Origin: PWXP01 sp034005525
Lineage (GTDB): Bacteria; Planctomycetota; Planctomycetia; Pirellulales; Thermoguttaceae
Direction of reading: 5' to 3'
NCBI GenBank assembly: GCA_034005525.1
Contig: JAVEUP010000102.1
Span: 1-28,852 of the forward strand
DNA: 28,852 bases
Position 1 is the stretch's first letter, and every line of letters begins with the position of its first letter. A program made the translations under genes and the position numbers. Of this stretch, positions 1 to 6,261 are shown in pieces. The notes under the pieces were generated by a model. It searched no databases, was not told the DNA's origin, and was given only the letters and a program-made list of their open reading frames with translations.

Positions 1-126
1 ATCGTCGGGCAATCGCTCGACGTATTCAGGGTCAATCCAACGGCCCGCAGATTCTTTAGATCGACGGTTGGCTTCCTTCAGTTCTCCTTTCCCTAAGTAT
101 TTGACTACTCGTTTTTGGCTATTCAT
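1..126 (-). CDS. Hypothetical protein, 5' part only (runs off the left edge)
   Basis: This reading frame starts at ATG 126 on the minus strand and stays open to the first base of the window, so only about 42 residues are visible. It begins MNSQKRVVKY and is basic and hydrophilic. A purine-rich stretch (AAGGGAAGTAG) just upstream fits a ribosome binding site. The frame is also open upstream to an alternative ATG at 144 and beyond, so the start is not certain. No family is recognised. It lies downstream of, and in the same direction as, the gene at 299-745, behind a hairpin terminator, which fits the layout of the other genes of the minus-strand block. Confidence 0.5.
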   Translation of the reverse strand, partial: MNSQKRVVKYLGKGELKEANRRSKESAGRWIDPEYVERLPDD

Positions 127-254
127 TTCTACTTCCCTTCGCATAGGTGTTTCATTGACGGCCTTGGTCGCCACCTGCTCCGAGCAGGCTGGCAGTTCCT
201 CGACCGGCCCGGCACCACCGTTGATGTTGGTGGGGCCGGGTTGATCGAGAGAGG

Positions 255-288
255 AGAGCCCGCCCGTCCATTTGGCCGGGCGGGCTCT
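255..288 (-). terminator. GC-rich hairpin after the 299-745 gene
   Basis: A perfect 12-bp inverted repeat (AGAGCCCGCCCG at 255-266 and its complement at 277-288) encloses a 10-base loop, 11 bases beyond the stop codon of the upstream minus-strand gene. There is no long U-tract, so termination efficiency is uncertain. Confidence 0.55.
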
Positions 289-298
289 TCCGCCACCA

Positions 299-745
299 CT
301 ACATCGGTGTCTCTTCGAACTCTCGACGCACTGCTTCCACCTCGGCTTGCTTGCTCTCAATGTACTCTTGGAACTCCTGGATCGTCTTTCCGGGGGTGAG
401 AGCCTCGGCAATTGCGCAGAACCGCCGCCAAGTGAAGGCGTCCTCCCGGATTTCCCAGGTGCCGCTTTGCCCCCGAGCGTAGAATTCTCGCTGGACGGTG
501 AAATACCGGTCCAGGTAATGGTGGGCGAGCGTTCGCAACTCGGCTCTGGTCGGCCTAAAGTCCACCAGTTCGGCGTCCAGGCCATTGATATCGCTCTCGT
601 AGCCAATCACGCAGTCGCCGACAATCAGCGGCTCCAGCCCTTCCGATTCCGGGGCCAGGTGAGTGGCGTTGGGACAGTGCTGGTCGGCCTCCTCAACGGC
701 GCTACTGTTCGAGTTGTTGGTGTGGTCAGAATTCAACTTTTTCAT
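299..745 (-). CDS. Hypothetical small acidic protein (148 aa)
   Basis: The protein starts at ATG 745 (MKKLNSDHTN), preceded by an AGAGGA ribosome binding site about seven bases upstream. A longer in-frame start at 964 is rejected because it falls inside the -35 element of a promoter at 936-964. The N-terminal 40 residues are polar and Asn/Glu-rich. The rest is mixed alpha/beta with many Glu, and the C-terminus is probably a charged helix (IQEFQEYIESKQAEVEAV). I do not recognise a family. The gene has its own promoter, a leader of about 185 bases with two hairpins, and a terminator, so it looks like a monocistronic accessory gene of the mobile block. Confidence 0.65.
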   Translation of the reverse strand: MKKLNSDHTNNSNSSAVEEADQHCPNATHLAPESEGLEPLIVGDCVIGYESDINGLDAELVDFRPTRAELRTLAHHYLDRYFTVQREFYARGQSGTWEIREDAFTWRRFCAIAEALTPGKTIQEFQEYIESKQAEVEAVRREFEETPM

Positions 746-831
746 TTTCTTATCCTCTTCGCCCCAAAGACAATATCGCCAGGGGGCGTACTGGCGCAGG
801 GAACCACGACACCATGGGCATCGTGGGAAGG

Positions 832-883
832 TGGTCCGCTCCGCAACAAGCGGCGGACCATGGGCCTCGGCGTGAATGCCGAG
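832..883 (-). promoter_or_regulatory. Structured leader of the 299-745 gene (two hairpins)
   Basis: Two inverted repeats sit between the promoter and the start codon. One is TGGTCCG...CGGACCA (832-838 with 854-860), which continues into CCGC/GCGG (841-844 with 850-853) around a five-base loop. The other is CTCGGC/GCCGAG (866-871 with 878-883). Both would fold in the RNA leader. Whether they regulate is inference. Confidence 0.4.
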
Positions 884-935
884 TGCAGTAGAGAAAGTTG
901 GCTGCGGTAAAAGGAAGTTATTCGTTGTTGGGATC

Positions 936-964
936 ATTATAGCAGATTCCGATAGGCGGCGCAA
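936..964 (-). promoter_or_regulatory. Sigma-70-like promoter for the 299-745 gene
   Basis: On the minus strand TTGCGC (959-964) is followed, after exactly 17 bases, by a perfect TATAAT (936-941). Predicted transcription starts near 929, giving a leader of about 185 bases before ATG 745. Confidence 0.6.
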
Positions 965-984
965 GGCGAACTCGCAATGAACTG

Positions 985-1332
985 TCAGATAAGCGGCGGT
1001 ATTCCGGGAGCGTCACAGCGTGCCAGATGCTCTCCTGCATGCTCAGCACATAGATACTCGCCGCATTTGTCGCAGCGGATGAAACAATCCTTGCACCCTG
1101 CCACGTCGCACGCTGGGCATTCCACAATGCACTCGGGACAGTTGCCAGCATCGCACTGCTTGCACACTACCACGCACTGCGCACATATTATCTTGGCGCA
1201 GTCACAGTAGTACATTTCCGTGTCGATGAAACGGCGTTCGCAAATGTCGCAGGCTTCAAAGACGGGAGGACCAACCTGAAAACCTGTGTCTATGCAAATC
1301 CTTCGCCAAACAAGGCCATCTTCGATTGCCAT
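985..1332 (-). CDS. Small cysteine-repeat, probable zinc-binding protein (115 aa)
   Basis: The chosen start is ATG 1332 (MAIEDGLVWR), which has a good GAGGAAG ribosome binding site; a start 12 codons earlier lacks one. The protein has 19 cysteines. From residue 43 they fall into four consecutive units of about 15 residues, each close to CxxC-x4-CxxC: 43/45/50/53, 57/60/65/68, 72/75/80/83 and 87/90/95 with His98. Such spacing is typical of treble-clef or B-box-like zinc fingers, so structural zinc binding is likely; the partner is unknown. The gene follows an intrinsic terminator only 35 bases upstream, with no obvious promoter in between. This suggests that expression depends on read-through or attenuation. 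Confidence 0.65.
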   Translation of the reverse strand: MAIEDGLVWRRICIDTGFQVGPPVFEACDICERRFIDTEMYYCDCAKIICAQCVVVCKQCDAGNCPECIVECPACDVAGCKDCFIRCDKCGEYLCAEHAGEHLARCDAPGIPPLI

Positions 1333-1366
1333 TGCTTCCTCTCTTTCCACGGTTCTGGAACAGCAC

Positions 1367-1421
1367 AAAAAAAGGCCTCTGGCTAAACCCCCTGCGTCAG
1401 CAGGAGGAGAAACCAGAGGCC
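1367..1421 (-). terminator. Intrinsic terminator or attenuator with U-tract
   Basis: The outer stem is GGCCTCTGG/CCAGAGGCC (1374-1382 with 1413-1421). The inner stem is CCTGC/GCAGG (1391-1395 with 1400-1404). On the minus strand the structure is followed directly by seven T residues (1367-1373). It lies downstream of the 1586-2668 gene and only 35 bases before the start at 1332, so it may end the upstream transcript, attenuate the downstream gene, or both. Confidence 0.75.
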
Positions 1422-1585
1422 CAAGTCAGCCCGAGTTTGGGGGCAGGTAGGGGGCCTACCGTTTTCCGTCTACTTCTGTTTCAGCGAGCTTGTTCGCTCA
1501 CCGATCTCCAAGTTGTCGTTGTGGGCCAATGCCTCACAACGATACCAATCTGCCAGATCCGACCTTTCTAGTCAAGGCATACTTT
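1422..1585 (-). ncRNA. Candidate structured leader RNA or short leader ORF
   Basis: This intergenic stretch can fold, in the minus-strand RNA, into hairpins at 1518-1540 (GTTGTG/CACAAC), 1486-1499 (GAGC/GCTC) and 1446-1460 (GGTAGG/CCTACC), ahead of the intrinsic terminator at 1367-1421. A promoter-like TTGACT (1570-1575) with a weak -10 17 bases later could start such an RNA. The same strand has a 33-codon open frame at 1470-1571 (contains LADWYRCEALAHND) without an ATG. Which of these is real, if any, cannot be decided from one sequence. Confidence 0.3.
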
Positions 1586-2668
1586 TCACCACCCCAGATA
1601 CTCCCCCGGAACGTAAATGCACGGCAGCAACTTCGGCATGTTGAATAACAAGACCATCGAATGAACCAAGGGCCCAACACCATCGACACAATATGCATCT
1701 TGCGGCAAGGGAATAATCGATGTGATCGGCGGACAGACCTCACGTAGCCACTTGTATCTGTTTGGACGACCAGCGTAGTCGTTGGATGTGACCCGTGAAT
1801 TCAACAGGAAGTGGAATGGCGCAAAGAAAACGATGGGGCAGCCCTCCGGAACAATTTTTAAAATCTTCGCCAGGAACTTCGTCGGGAATAATTCCTTTCC
1901 GGAGGGATTGCCACTGAAAGGAACATTTGCCAGTACCAATTCGACATCGAGCAAAGGTTTCCGCCTCTTGAAGAAATCTCTTCCCCTTTTGATCTCATAC
2001 CAATTGATCCTGGCCCCCTTCCACGGCCTCGTCAACGCACCATCCCCGGCACACGGGTCCAAGATGAGTCGAGCCGGGTAATGCGGCGAGATCAAGTCGT
2101 GAAGGAACTGGCAGAGGCCATCGGGCGTCCTCACATCATTCCGCTTGGTGTTCGCCTGATTGCATCCGCCGAAAAACGGTCGAGGGCGGAACTTGCCATC
2201 CATCCCGACCGTTTCGGCCAACTGGCAAACTTTACCAGTTGCGGCTATCTCGCCCCGGACGCTGGCAACGGTGGGATGGCTCACGCCCAACATTTTGCCG
2301 ACCCACCGGTCGGATCGTTCGGGCGTCTCGGCAAGCTGATCGGCAATCAGTTGGCGTTTTTGAGCCTGGGTTAGATGGCGGCGGGCAAGGTTTAACGCCC
2401 GTGCCAAGGCCCTCAACTCCTCTTCGTCGCCTTCGTGGACGGTTTCGGGGCATTCATAGCCGAGGCTGTCGGATATCTTTTTCCTGTGGTTGCCGTCAAT
2501 GATCCTTCGAGTGGGCCCATCTGAATCGACGAGGATCGGATTGATGACGCCGTTTACGGCGATGCTGGCTTTGAGCCCTTCGTATTCCTCAGGTGTCAGC
2601 GGCGGAAGGTCAAGGAGGGCCTTGTAGCGGGGCTTGGTTTTGCGGCGTGGAGTGGTTTTAGTGCGCAT
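1586..2668 (-). CDS. ParB-like N-terminal domain fused to a methyltransferase-fold domain (360 aa)
   Basis: Residues 17-65 match the ParB/Srx-like nuclease fold, with the IIDGNHR box at 57-63. A helix-turn-helix follows at about 121-138 (WVGKMLGVSHPTVASVR). The C-terminal half resembles phage-type N6-adenine methyltransferases. It has VRTPDGL at 179-185, a SAM-binding motif I LDPCAGDGAL at 203-212, and NVPFSGN at 248-254 where the catalytic NPPF/NPPY box would be expected. Replacement of the first proline by valine makes methylation activity uncertain. Similar fusions occur on phages and plasmids, where the ParB part may guide DNA binding. A strong AAGGAGG site lies seven bases before ATG 2668. 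Confidence 0.8.
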   Translation of the reverse strand: MRTKTTPRRKTKPRYKALLDLPPLTPEEYEGLKASIAVNGVINPILVDSDGPTRRIIDGNHRKKISDSLGYECPETVHEGDEEELRALARALNLARRHLTQAQKRQLIADQLAETPERSDRWVGKMLGVSHPTVASVRGEIAATGKVCQLAETVGMDGKFRPRPFFGGCNQANTKRNDVRTPDGLCQFLHDLISPHYPARLILDPCAGDGALTRPWKGARINWYEIKRGRDFFKRRKPLLDVELVLANVPFSGNPSGKELFPTKFLAKILKIVPEGCPIVFFAPFHFLLNSRVTSNDYAGRPNRYKWLREVCPPITSIIPLPQDAYCVDGVGPLVHSMVLLFNMPKLLPCIYVPGEYLGW

Positions 2669-2689
2669 GGTCGAACCTCCTTAGAGTGG

Positions 2690-3244
2690 CTACCGTTGAT
2701 TGTATCCGGGGCTTTGCTTTTCGAAAACCCCGCCGCTCGAAAGAAACTGGCCCGACCTGTAGCCCGCCCCCGTCACCCTTGGGTCCCCTCGGCCTAGACG
2801 ACTTCCACCCGAGATCCCCAATAATACTTTCCAAAACGCCGCCCCACACAAACGGGCCTGGCACTAGACAGCGGGCGGTGAAACGGGCCTGATATGGACG
2901 GGGTTCATCTCCCTGTGAGCAAGGGAGTTTGGGGGTGGGAGCACTGTGGACCCAACCACCGCTAGCAACTTAGCCTGCCCTGGCCTGACGGCCAGGGCAG
3001 GCTTCCTCTTCCTGACTTCACCGTAGACCATTGCCGTTCGTTATTAAGAGTAGGCATCTTCTCATCGTCACGCATGGCACGGGTATTACTAACGCCTCGC
3101 TGTCCATCAGGCAGTTTAATAACGCTCGGTTTGTGGAATGTCTTGCATTCTGCGGTTCTCCTTACACCACAATGACTTACAACCAATCAAGAAAGAAACA
3201 AGGCTTATAATAAAGTAGATGCCCTTTACACTGCTATACTGTCT
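2690..3244. other. Gene-poor stretch between the ParB fusion and the primase
   Basis: No convincing gene is present. The minus strand holds a 10-codon ORF (3116-3148, MQDIPQTERY) with a strong AAGGAG site, which might be a leader peptide. A 74-codon frame (2962-3186) ends inside the hairpin at 2973-3002 and looks non-coding. The octamer ACGGGCCTG or a close variant occurs twice, near 2849 and 2882. Confidence 0.4.
2973..3002. repeat. Perfect 13-bp stem hairpin
   Basis: GCCTGCCCTGGCC (2973-2985) and its exact complement (2990-3002) enclose the four-base loop TGAC. There is no clear U-tract on either side. It may be a terminator for the primase transcript or a dispersed palindrome. Confidence 0.6.
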
Positions 3245-5224
3245 TTACACTCCCAATATCTCCTCCAATAGTTCTTCTTCGGTCAACAATCTAGCCTTCC
3301 ACCCCAGTCTTTCATTGACCCTCCTGCCTGTCGTATATCGAGTAGCAAGACCTTTGCCTTTCTTTCCCCTTGTGAACATTGGACGCTGATGGACGGTGAT
3401 AATCCCTAACCCCTTCAACGCCTGGACAATGCGTTGATGTCTTCGCTCTGCCTTGTCTCCGCAAGCAATCCCAAATTGGTCTTCGAAGAAGGCTCGCCAA
3501 TAGGGTAATGCAATGCCATTCTCTTCTTTTTCCTTCGTCAACACCAAGCCGACTGTCTTGTTGATGACATCGACAGGATCGACTTGTGTGGCAGTCCCAA
3601 ATAATGGTTTAAGCTGACGGTGAAAGTCGATCAGGTCATCGTCCAGCCACTCGACCTCGACCTTGTAGCGGGTGTATCCTCGGTGCCAAGTCGTCTTGTC
3701 GAATGGATCAAAACCGATTTGACGAAATCTTTCTGCTGCCCTCTCCCAGATGGCATTGGATTTGTCTGGCTCACGTTGATTTCTGTTCCCCTTGAAGGCA
3801 TTGTCAACGGCGTAGTCGATGTTCTTGTCGATCTTTTTGTAGTCCTGTTTCAGAAGCCGAGAGGAGCATGCCCAGCCTTGGCTGGGCATGCTCCGGAGGA
3901 ACTCTTTCAATACCGCCTTGGCGTCTTCTTTCGAACGGAAGTGCGGGGCAATGCGGGCATGGGCGTTGATGACCTCATCCAAGGAACCCTTGGGGCAGTT
4001 GGTGCCGCACCAGAACTGGATGAGGTTCTTCCTGTACTGGTATTTCCATTTCAGTTGTGTGGGCTTCTTGTTAGCGGAGGCGGCGGAAGGTGTGGTCTTC
4101 TTCTGAGGCTCTGGTTGCGGGCTGGGGACGACCACGTTCGCCATCCTGGCTTCGAGGTAGGTGATGACTTCTTCGACGGCCATGGGGGTCGGAGTTGTCT
4201 TGATGTAGTGCATGAATCCCACGACATCTTGCTTGCCATTGTCCAATAATGTCAATGGCCGATTCAAGAGCATCGTTCGGTCCCAGCAAAGCGGCAACCG
4301 AAATCCATGATGGCCGTTGGGGAAGACCTCGATCTTGCCGAAGGTATGGGTGCGGGGGTCGGCGGTCATGTAGGGCAGGGCACGGCCCTGAACGGCCTGT
4401 TGGAGAAGATCGACATGTTTGTTGTCGAGGGCCACCAACCACTCCCTGACGTGCCTCTCGACATCCTCGACGCCCTTGGCCTTCCTGAGAATGAAGCCCG
4501 TGTGGATGCCTCGGGCATCGTAGTTGGCGACCTGATGATGGAGGGCGTAGCCGTCGAGGTCAGCCATCAGGGTCGGCAGTTCCTCCAGGATCATCTTGAC
4601 CACCTTGAGGAACGTTGGTTTGCATCGTCCCTCGTGGAAGTCGATGTCGAGATAGACGGTCTTGGTCATCCTGCTGACGAATCCACCGTAGACGGTCTTG
4701 CAGTTCAGATGTCGCTTGAGTTTGTTCAGGTCGAACAGGTTCTTCCTGTAATACTCGGGCTCATCGAGATCGCCCGTTACAGTCACCCATTCGCCAGGTC
4801 GCACCTCCTGGATGTGCCTTTCATAGTCAAACCCGTATAGCTTGGCAAAACGAATGCAAGCCTTGGTCCGTTCTCGGACTCGGCAAGGTCGGGTCTGGCT
4901 GAGGTGGTAGAGAGGGATTTGCTTCGTGATGGCGTGCCGCTTGCCGTTGATCTCTAGCAGTCGGTCACGATGGATGCCACGGTAGGCTGTATATCCCACG
5001 AATGGCTCAGCCTCGATGTAGAAGCCCTCGGGATCGGACTTGTCGAGTACCGCTCGGTCCCTCAGCTTCCAGCTATTGGCGGTGTCAAAGTCATGTTGCC
5101 GAGCCTTGAGCCAGTTACCATAGTATCGTTTGCCGTCCTTGTACAGCGCCTGTTCGGCCATGCTTGTTGGGCCGAGAATATCCTCGTCGCTGAGAAATGT
5201 CGGTGGTTCAATACTACTATACAT
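3245..5224 (-). CDS. Archaeo-eukaryotic-type (AEP) primase, plasmid/phage replication protein (659 aa)
   Basis: Three AEP primase motifs appear in order: VYLDIDF with Asp193 and Asp195 (metal-binding hhhDhD), GIHTG with His241, and KIEVFPNG followed by GFRLPL with Glu299 and Arg309. The last pattern is close to the EIFPKQ/RLPL box of bacterial AEP primases. The C-terminal third is basic and helical, ending in a region that looks winged-helix-like (about 560-640). This fits a replication protein that primes and perhaps initiates DNA synthesis of a mobile element. I chose ATG 5224. A TTG at 5347 would lengthen the protein by 41 residues, but those residues would be encoded by two strong hairpins and are proline/arginine-rich. 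A 32-bp perfect palindrome (3863-3894) lies inside the gene and is translated near residues 444-454. Confidence 0.75.
   Translation of the reverse strand: MYSSIEPPTFLSDEDILGPTSMAEQALYKDGKRYYGNWLKARQHDFDTANSWKLRDRAVLDKSDPEGFYIEAEPFVGYTAYRGIHRDRLLEINGKRHAITKQIPLYHLSQTRPCRVRERTKACIRFAKLYGFDYERHIQEVRPGEWVTVTGDLDEPEYYRKNLFDLNKLKRHLNCKTVYGGFVSRMTKTVYLDIDFHEGRCKPTFLKVVKMILEELPTLMADLDGYALHHQVANYDARGIHTGFILRKAKGVEDVERHVREWLVALDNKHVDLLQQAVQGRALPYMTADPRTHTFGKIEVFPNGHHGFRLPLCWDRTMLLNRPLTLLDNGKQDVVGFMHYIKTTPTPMAVEEVITYLEARMANVVVPSPQPEPQKKTTPSAASANKKPTQLKWKYQYRKNLIQFWCGTNCPKGSLDEVINAHARIAPHFRSKEDAKAVLKEFLRSMPSQGWACSSRLLKQDYKKIDKNIDYAVDNAFKGNRNQREPDKSNAIWERAAERFRQIGFDPFDKTTWHRGYTRYKVEVEWLDDDLIDFHRQLKPLFGTATQVDPVDVINKTVGLVLTKEKEENGIALPYWRAFFEDQFGIACGDKAERRHQRIVQALKGLGIITVHQRPMFTRGKKGKGLATRYTTGRRVNERLGWKARLLTEEELLEEILGV
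3863..3894. repeat. Perfect palindrome inside the primase coding sequence
   Basis: The 15-base arm GGAGCATGCCCAGCC (3863-3877) is followed by TT and the exact complement (3880-3894). It is in frame and encodes SMPSQGWACSS on the minus strand. Its form matches the intergenic hairpins of this block, which suggests insertion of a palindromic unit into the gene. Confidence 0.7.
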
Positions 5225-5250
5225 TAGGGTGTCTTTGTTCTGTGGTTCGC

Positions 5251-5340
5251 CGCCCCTTAAGCACCTGCGGTGCTCAAGGGGCGGGTGGAGTTCGTTTTTA
5301 AAGTTTTCTGGGAGGTGCCGCCGCCCATCGGGCGGCGGCA
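5251..5340 (-). promoter_or_regulatory. Double-hairpin leader ahead of the primase start
   Basis: Two hairpins fill the 119 bases between the stop codon at 5344 and ATG 5224. One has an 11-bp perfect stem (5316-5326 with 5330-5340). The other has a 15-bp stem (5251-5265 with 5269-5283) whose only mismatch, A5259 with C5275, becomes a U-G wobble in minus-strand RNA. That asymmetry suggests a structure used as RNA from the minus strand, either a terminator or an attenuator before the primase. Confidence 0.5.
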
Positions 5341-5343
5341 TCT

Positions 5344-5526
5344 TCAATCGGCGTCCTCATGGTTCGGCTTCAGCAACCCGCTTACGTGAGCCACATTCAG
5401 CAGCGACACGATTTGAACCGATGTTGCTTCGTTGACGCCCCAGGCTACCACGTAGCCATCGGGATCGAGGATCTCGACCAACGAACCGCTGGGGCGGACA
5501 GTGTAGGCGTCAGGTGTCTGGTTCAT
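5344..5526 (-). CDS. Hypothetical small protein (60 aa)
   Basis: The protein begins MNQTPDAYTV and holds a short beta-rich segment (SLVEILDPDGYVVAWGV) that looks like a single compact domain. The start ATG overlaps the stop codon of the upstream gene in an ATGA arrangement, which points to translational coupling. No family is recognised. It is the third gene of the trio 5985-5344, ahead of the primase. Confidence 0.6.
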   Translation of the reverse strand: MNQTPDAYTVRPSGSLVEILDPDGYVVAWGVNEATSVQIVSLLNVAHVSGLLKPNHEDAD

Positions 5527-5774
5527 TCTGTCACCTTCTCAAATCCTGCTTTCTCCAGAAGGGCTGTTATCTTTTCCTTATGCCACGCCCAGAGGTACAC
5601 GGGGCTGTCGTCTGCCCATCGCTGTTCGACAAACCCCTGTTCAAACGCATTCGTGCTGGGTTTTCCCTCTTGTGTTCGCAGCCCAAGATCCTTCAACGTC
5701 TTTCCGACCTTGTGGGATGTGGCTCCAAACAAAGTTCCTATCTCTCGCATCGTCCAGTATTCCTCACTTGTCAT
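5523..5774 (-). CDS. Small winged-helix-like protein (83 aa)
   Basis: Residues 5-32 (YWTMREIGTLFGATSHKVGKTLKD in part) read as a helix-turn-helix: an aliphatic helix, the turn FGATS, then a recognition-type helix. This suggests DNA binding, perhaps as an antirepressor or replication accessory protein. It overlaps the end of the upstream excisionase-like gene by 11 bases and the start of the next gene by four, so all three are probably made from one message. The function is inferred only from fold-like features and context. Confidence 0.6.
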   Translation of the reverse strand: MTSEEYWTMREIGTLFGATSHKVGKTLKDLGLRTQEGKPSTNAFEQGFVEQRWADDSPVYLWAWHKEKITALLEKAGFEKVTE

Positions 5775-5985
5775 CGCTCTCCTTTCGCCTGGGCGGTCGC
5801 CCGGCTGATTGTGGTTGTTTGAGTTCGTTGGCGATATGCGTCATGTCCCGCTGGGTGAATGTCCGTCTGCCGGACAGCCGGAACGGTTCGGGGACCCGAC
5901 CACGCTGGAGCAGATAGGCTATCCGATGTTGTGGAACACCCAATCGTCGAGCGACATCGCCAATGGTAAACAGTTCTTCTTTCAT
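5764..5985 (-). CDS. MerR/AlpA-like DNA-binding protein, possible excisionase (73 aa)
   Basis: The protein begins MKEELFTIGDVARRLGVPQH, the usual N-terminal helix-turn-helix of MerR, AlpA and Xis-type proteins. It continues with RIAYLLQRGRVPEP, the tip of the recognition region, and LSGRRTFTQRD, which corresponds to the wing. It lacks any effector domain, so it resembles small excisionase or prophage activator proteins. A strong AGAGGAGG site precedes ATG 5985. It is first in an overlapping three-gene unit upstream of the primase, so control of replication or excision of the element is a plausible role. Confidence 0.7.
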   Translation of the reverse strand: MKEELFTIGDVARRLGVPQHRIAYLLQRGRVPEPFRLSGRRTFTQRDMTHIANELKQPQSAGRPPRRKESDDK

Positions 5986-6078
5986 GAAACCCTCCTCTGT
6001 TTAGTATCTATGCAGGTGCGGTTGTTTTTCTTGGAAGTAATAGAGTAGGGTTCTCACAATTAGTAAGACCTCGGACAG

Positions 6079-6100
6079 GCCGCCAACTATCGTTGGCGGC
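6079..6100. repeat. Perfect 9-bp stem hairpin
   Basis: GCCGCCAAC (6079-6087) and its complement (6092-6100) surround TATC. It sits upstream of the excisionase-like gene, in the intergenic space that also holds the palindrome at 6149-6172. Confidence 0.45.
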
Positions 6101-6148
6101 TTATGGCGGGGCTTCTCTTCGGATGTCTTGTCCTCTAGGTTGCGAACG

Positions 6149-6172
6149 CCATCGGACAAATTTGTCCGATGG
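6149..6172. promoter_or_regulatory. 24-bp perfect palindrome, candidate operator
   Basis: The half-site CCATCGGACAAA is followed with no spacer by its exact complement, centred between 6160 and 6161. The AT-rich centre and lack of a loop fit a dimeric repressor site better than a terminator. It lies about 165 bases upstream of the start of the excisionase-like gene. The cognate protein is unknown. Confidence 0.4.
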
Positions 6173-6222
6173 GTCGGCTAGCGCATGACGGTCGCTCATG
6201 GTAATCTTTCATGTTTGAGGAA

Positions 6223-6252
6223 GACCCGCCCGCCGATGGCGGCGGGCGGGTC
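6223..6252 (-). terminator. GC-rich hairpin after the DNA methyltransferase gene
   Basis: A perfect 13-bp stem (GACCCGCCCGCCG at 6223-6235 with its complement at 6240-6252) and a four-base loop begin nine bases after the stop codon of the minus-strand gene. On that strand a pyrimidine stretch, TTCCTC, follows. Confidence 0.6.
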
Positions 6253-6261
6253 CTGGTGAGT

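Noticed and set aside
746..964. N-terminal extension of the 299-745 gene up to 964
   Set aside because: It would include the promoter (-35 and -10) and two hairpins as coding sequence, while ATG 745 has a good ribosome binding site.
2962..3186. A 74-codon minus-strand frame between the ParB fusion and the primase
   Set aside because: It runs into a perfect hairpin and its product is low in recognisable structure; only a much shorter ORF nearby has a good ribosome binding site.
3620..4249. A 209-codon plus-strand frame inside the primase gene
   Set aside because: It is the reverse of the motif-bearing primase sequence and has no ribosome binding site.
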